Part shown: piece by piece, positions 40,756-41,895 of the stretch
Layout: each line of letters begins with the position of its first letter
How positions within the stretch are numbered: position 1 is the stretch's first letter
Source: Chara braunii
Lineage: Eukaryota > Streptophyta > Charophyceae > Charales > Characeae
Length of the DNA stretch: 41,895 nucleotides
Assembly (NCBI GenBank): GCA_003427395.1
Contig: BFEA01000461.1
Coordinates: forward strand, 672,748 to 714,642
Direction of reading: 5' to 3'
Notes under the pieces: model-generated
What the model saw: only the letters and a program-made list of their open reading frames with translations
Told to the model about the DNA's origin: nothing
The model's database searches: none
Program-made: the position numbers and the translations under genes

Positions 40756-41818
40756 TCAATTTTCAGTTTCCTTATCCCGAGCCTTCTGTAACCATTGTTC
40801 CATAGGGTCCCAGTTTAGGAACCTGACCAACCTCTGACCCGGAAATGACCCTTTTAATCCAGTACCATCAAGATCCTCAAGCTCGAAGGTATTCAACCCC
40901 ACCCGCTTAGCGACCCTGTAGGGACCTTTGAACCTCTTTCCTAGCTGCCCAGACCATGTGCTTTCAAGTGCTGAGTTCCTAACTAGTACTATTTCAGCCA
41001 CTTGGAGTGGCTCTTTCCGAATGTTTTTGACCTGGTCTCACGTTGCTTTGTCCCTCATTCGGTTGTCCATCACTCGCTTAAAAACATCCTCCAAGGCCTC
41101 CTCATTTCTAAGGACTTGTTGACATCGTGCCTCAATTAGTTCCTCCGTGGACATATGCGGGTCATCATCTAGCCTATTCTAGGTGGGTACCAATGCTTCC
41201 ACCGGGAAATCGATCTCCCTCCCATGCCAGAGTTCTGTCGGAATGCATCCCGTCGTCCTTTTCGGCGTCATGTTTTCCGAGAAAACTTCCTGCTTAAGGT
41301 ATCGAGGCCAATTCCCCAGGTCGTCTGCGCCAACTTAGCAATTGTGTTTTTCAAGGTCCTGTGCCCCCTTTCTACAGGTGCGTTGAATTTCGGGTGATAC
41401 TGCTCAATGATCATAATAGGCACACACAACATCTTGAGTTTGCCTAATACTTCCTGGTTTACGAACTCCGTCTCATTATCCGCTATGAACCTCCCACTTC
41501 CTGGTTTACGAACTCCGTCTCATTATCCGCTATGAACCTCCGAATAAAGGGGTGTCTTAGGTAGAAGTCTTCTATCCAGTCTGCTACTCCCTTCCCCGTC
41601 TTTCTCTTAAGAGCCACCGCCTCTACATAACCACCCAGGTTATCTTTTGCGTCCAAGATATACCTGTATCCGTCAGTCGATACATGCATGACCGCGTGGT
41701 CGAGATGGACCAGATGCCCTGATCCCAGCACCCGAGTAGGTCTAAGAGGTTCAAAGACAACGCGAAACTCCTTTCTTGGCAAATCAGGCACGTTTGACAA
41801 TAAGTGGTCACCATACCA
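40756..41818 (-). pseudogene. pol: Integrase of element B, truncated at the HHCC module
   Basis: The minus strand reads from the CQTCLIC half of the zinc module through HLDHAVMHVSTDGYRYILDA, ADNETEFVNQ and the GPY module RFKGPYRVAKRVGLNTFEL, ending KETEN. The first two catalytic Asp codons are visible. A 47-bp tandem duplication (41451-41544) repeats the second-Asp segment and throws the frame. A TGA at 41040-41038 replaces the Trp of A's RWDQV. The C-terminal 80 residues are roughly four-fifths identical to A by eye. The upstream part is cut by GC-rich sequence at 41819. Confidence 0.8.
41451..41544 (-). repeat. 47-bp tandem duplication within integrase
   Basis: TTCCTGGTTTACGAACTCCG and the following 27 bases occur at 41451 and again at 41498, essentially identical. 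A has the sequence once. The near-identity suggests a recent event or an assembly artefact. Confidence 0.95.
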
Positions 41819-41895
41819 GCCAGGGTTGTCGAGCCCCGGCCCTGGGGCCCCGGCGGGGTTCCGGGGGTGGGCACCCCCAACCCCGGCTCCAGACC
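41819..41895. other. GC-rich sequence replacing the rest of integrase
   Basis: Very GC-rich, with palindromic CCCTGGGGCCCCGG-like text and a GGGGGTGGGCACCCCC palindrome. It is unlike the moderate-GC retroelement and does not continue the HHCC coding seen in A. It may be the end of another inserted element. Confidence 0.5.

Larger units (their letters stand above)
31218..41818 (-). mobile_element. Second, related gypsy-type element (element B), minus strand, partial
   Basis: In minus orientation: integrase (41818-40756), post-integrase ORF (40640-40150), 3' noncoding zone with conserved blocks, PPT at 36942-36954, then an LTR starting TGTCGGG at 36941. Order and sequence mirror A from about 14350 to 24600. 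The secure part is 33050-41818. The extension to 31218 assumes the 172-bp array belongs to its LTR. The 5' part lies outside the window or is replaced at 41819. Confidence 0.8.

Overview
The window is eukaryotic repeat DNA with no identifiable host gene in working order. It holds parts of two related Ty3/gypsy-type LTR retrotransposons lying tail to tail. Evidence for a eukaryote: gag with a CCHC knuckle, pro, RT-RNase H and a DD35E integrase, long microsatellites, satellite-like tandem arrays and scaffold Ns. The RT style (YIDD box, a KYKPV-type motif before RT, GPY in the integrase tail) recalls elements of basidiomycetes and of streptophyte algae such as Chara. This is memory-based and weak, so the host is unresolved.

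Element A (+ strand) runs from beyond the left edge to 31210. A partial 5' LTR ends at 3084 in ...CCCTACA. The internal region is 3085-20764. A polypurine tract at 20751-20764 precedes a 3' LTR that appears to run from TGTCAGG at 20765 to CCCTACA at 31210, about 10.4 kb. About 5 kb of that LTR is tandem arrays (91, 80 and 80 bp periods). The internal region carries: a 1.7 kb leader; four tandem paralogous ORFs of unknown function (4804-8451); gag, pro and RT in three successive -1 frames (8921-13321), with a T TTT TTA heptamer at the pro/RT boundary; RNase H and integrase (to 15385); a post-integrase ORF (15737-16608) also present in element B; a long 3' noncoding zone with arrays; and, just before the LTR, a decayed fragment resembling the C-terminal catalytic part of a DNMT3-type cytosine methyltransferase (about 20068-20532). 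That fragment lies between two PPT-like motifs.

Element B (- strand) enters from the right edge with integrase (41818-40756), followed by its copy of the post-integrase ORF, the 3' noncoding zone, a PPT, and an LTR starting at 36941. Its first 3.7 kb matches A's LTR. Beyond the shared purine/pyrimidine tract it carries an unrelated array of about nine 172-bp units. A and B therefore form an imperfect inverted repeat with arms of about 8-10 kb.

Both elements are decayed. The coding frames have many in-frame stops, several falling exactly where paralogs have tryptophan (TGG to TGA/TAG), and there are frameshifts and a 47-bp duplication inside B's integrase. Two 60-base blocks of the 5' and 3' LTRs compared by eye differ at 4 and 1 positions. 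The most novel parts are the four-copy pre-gag gene family, the conserved post-integrase ORF, the captured methyltransferase fragment, and the giant satellite-bearing LTRs.
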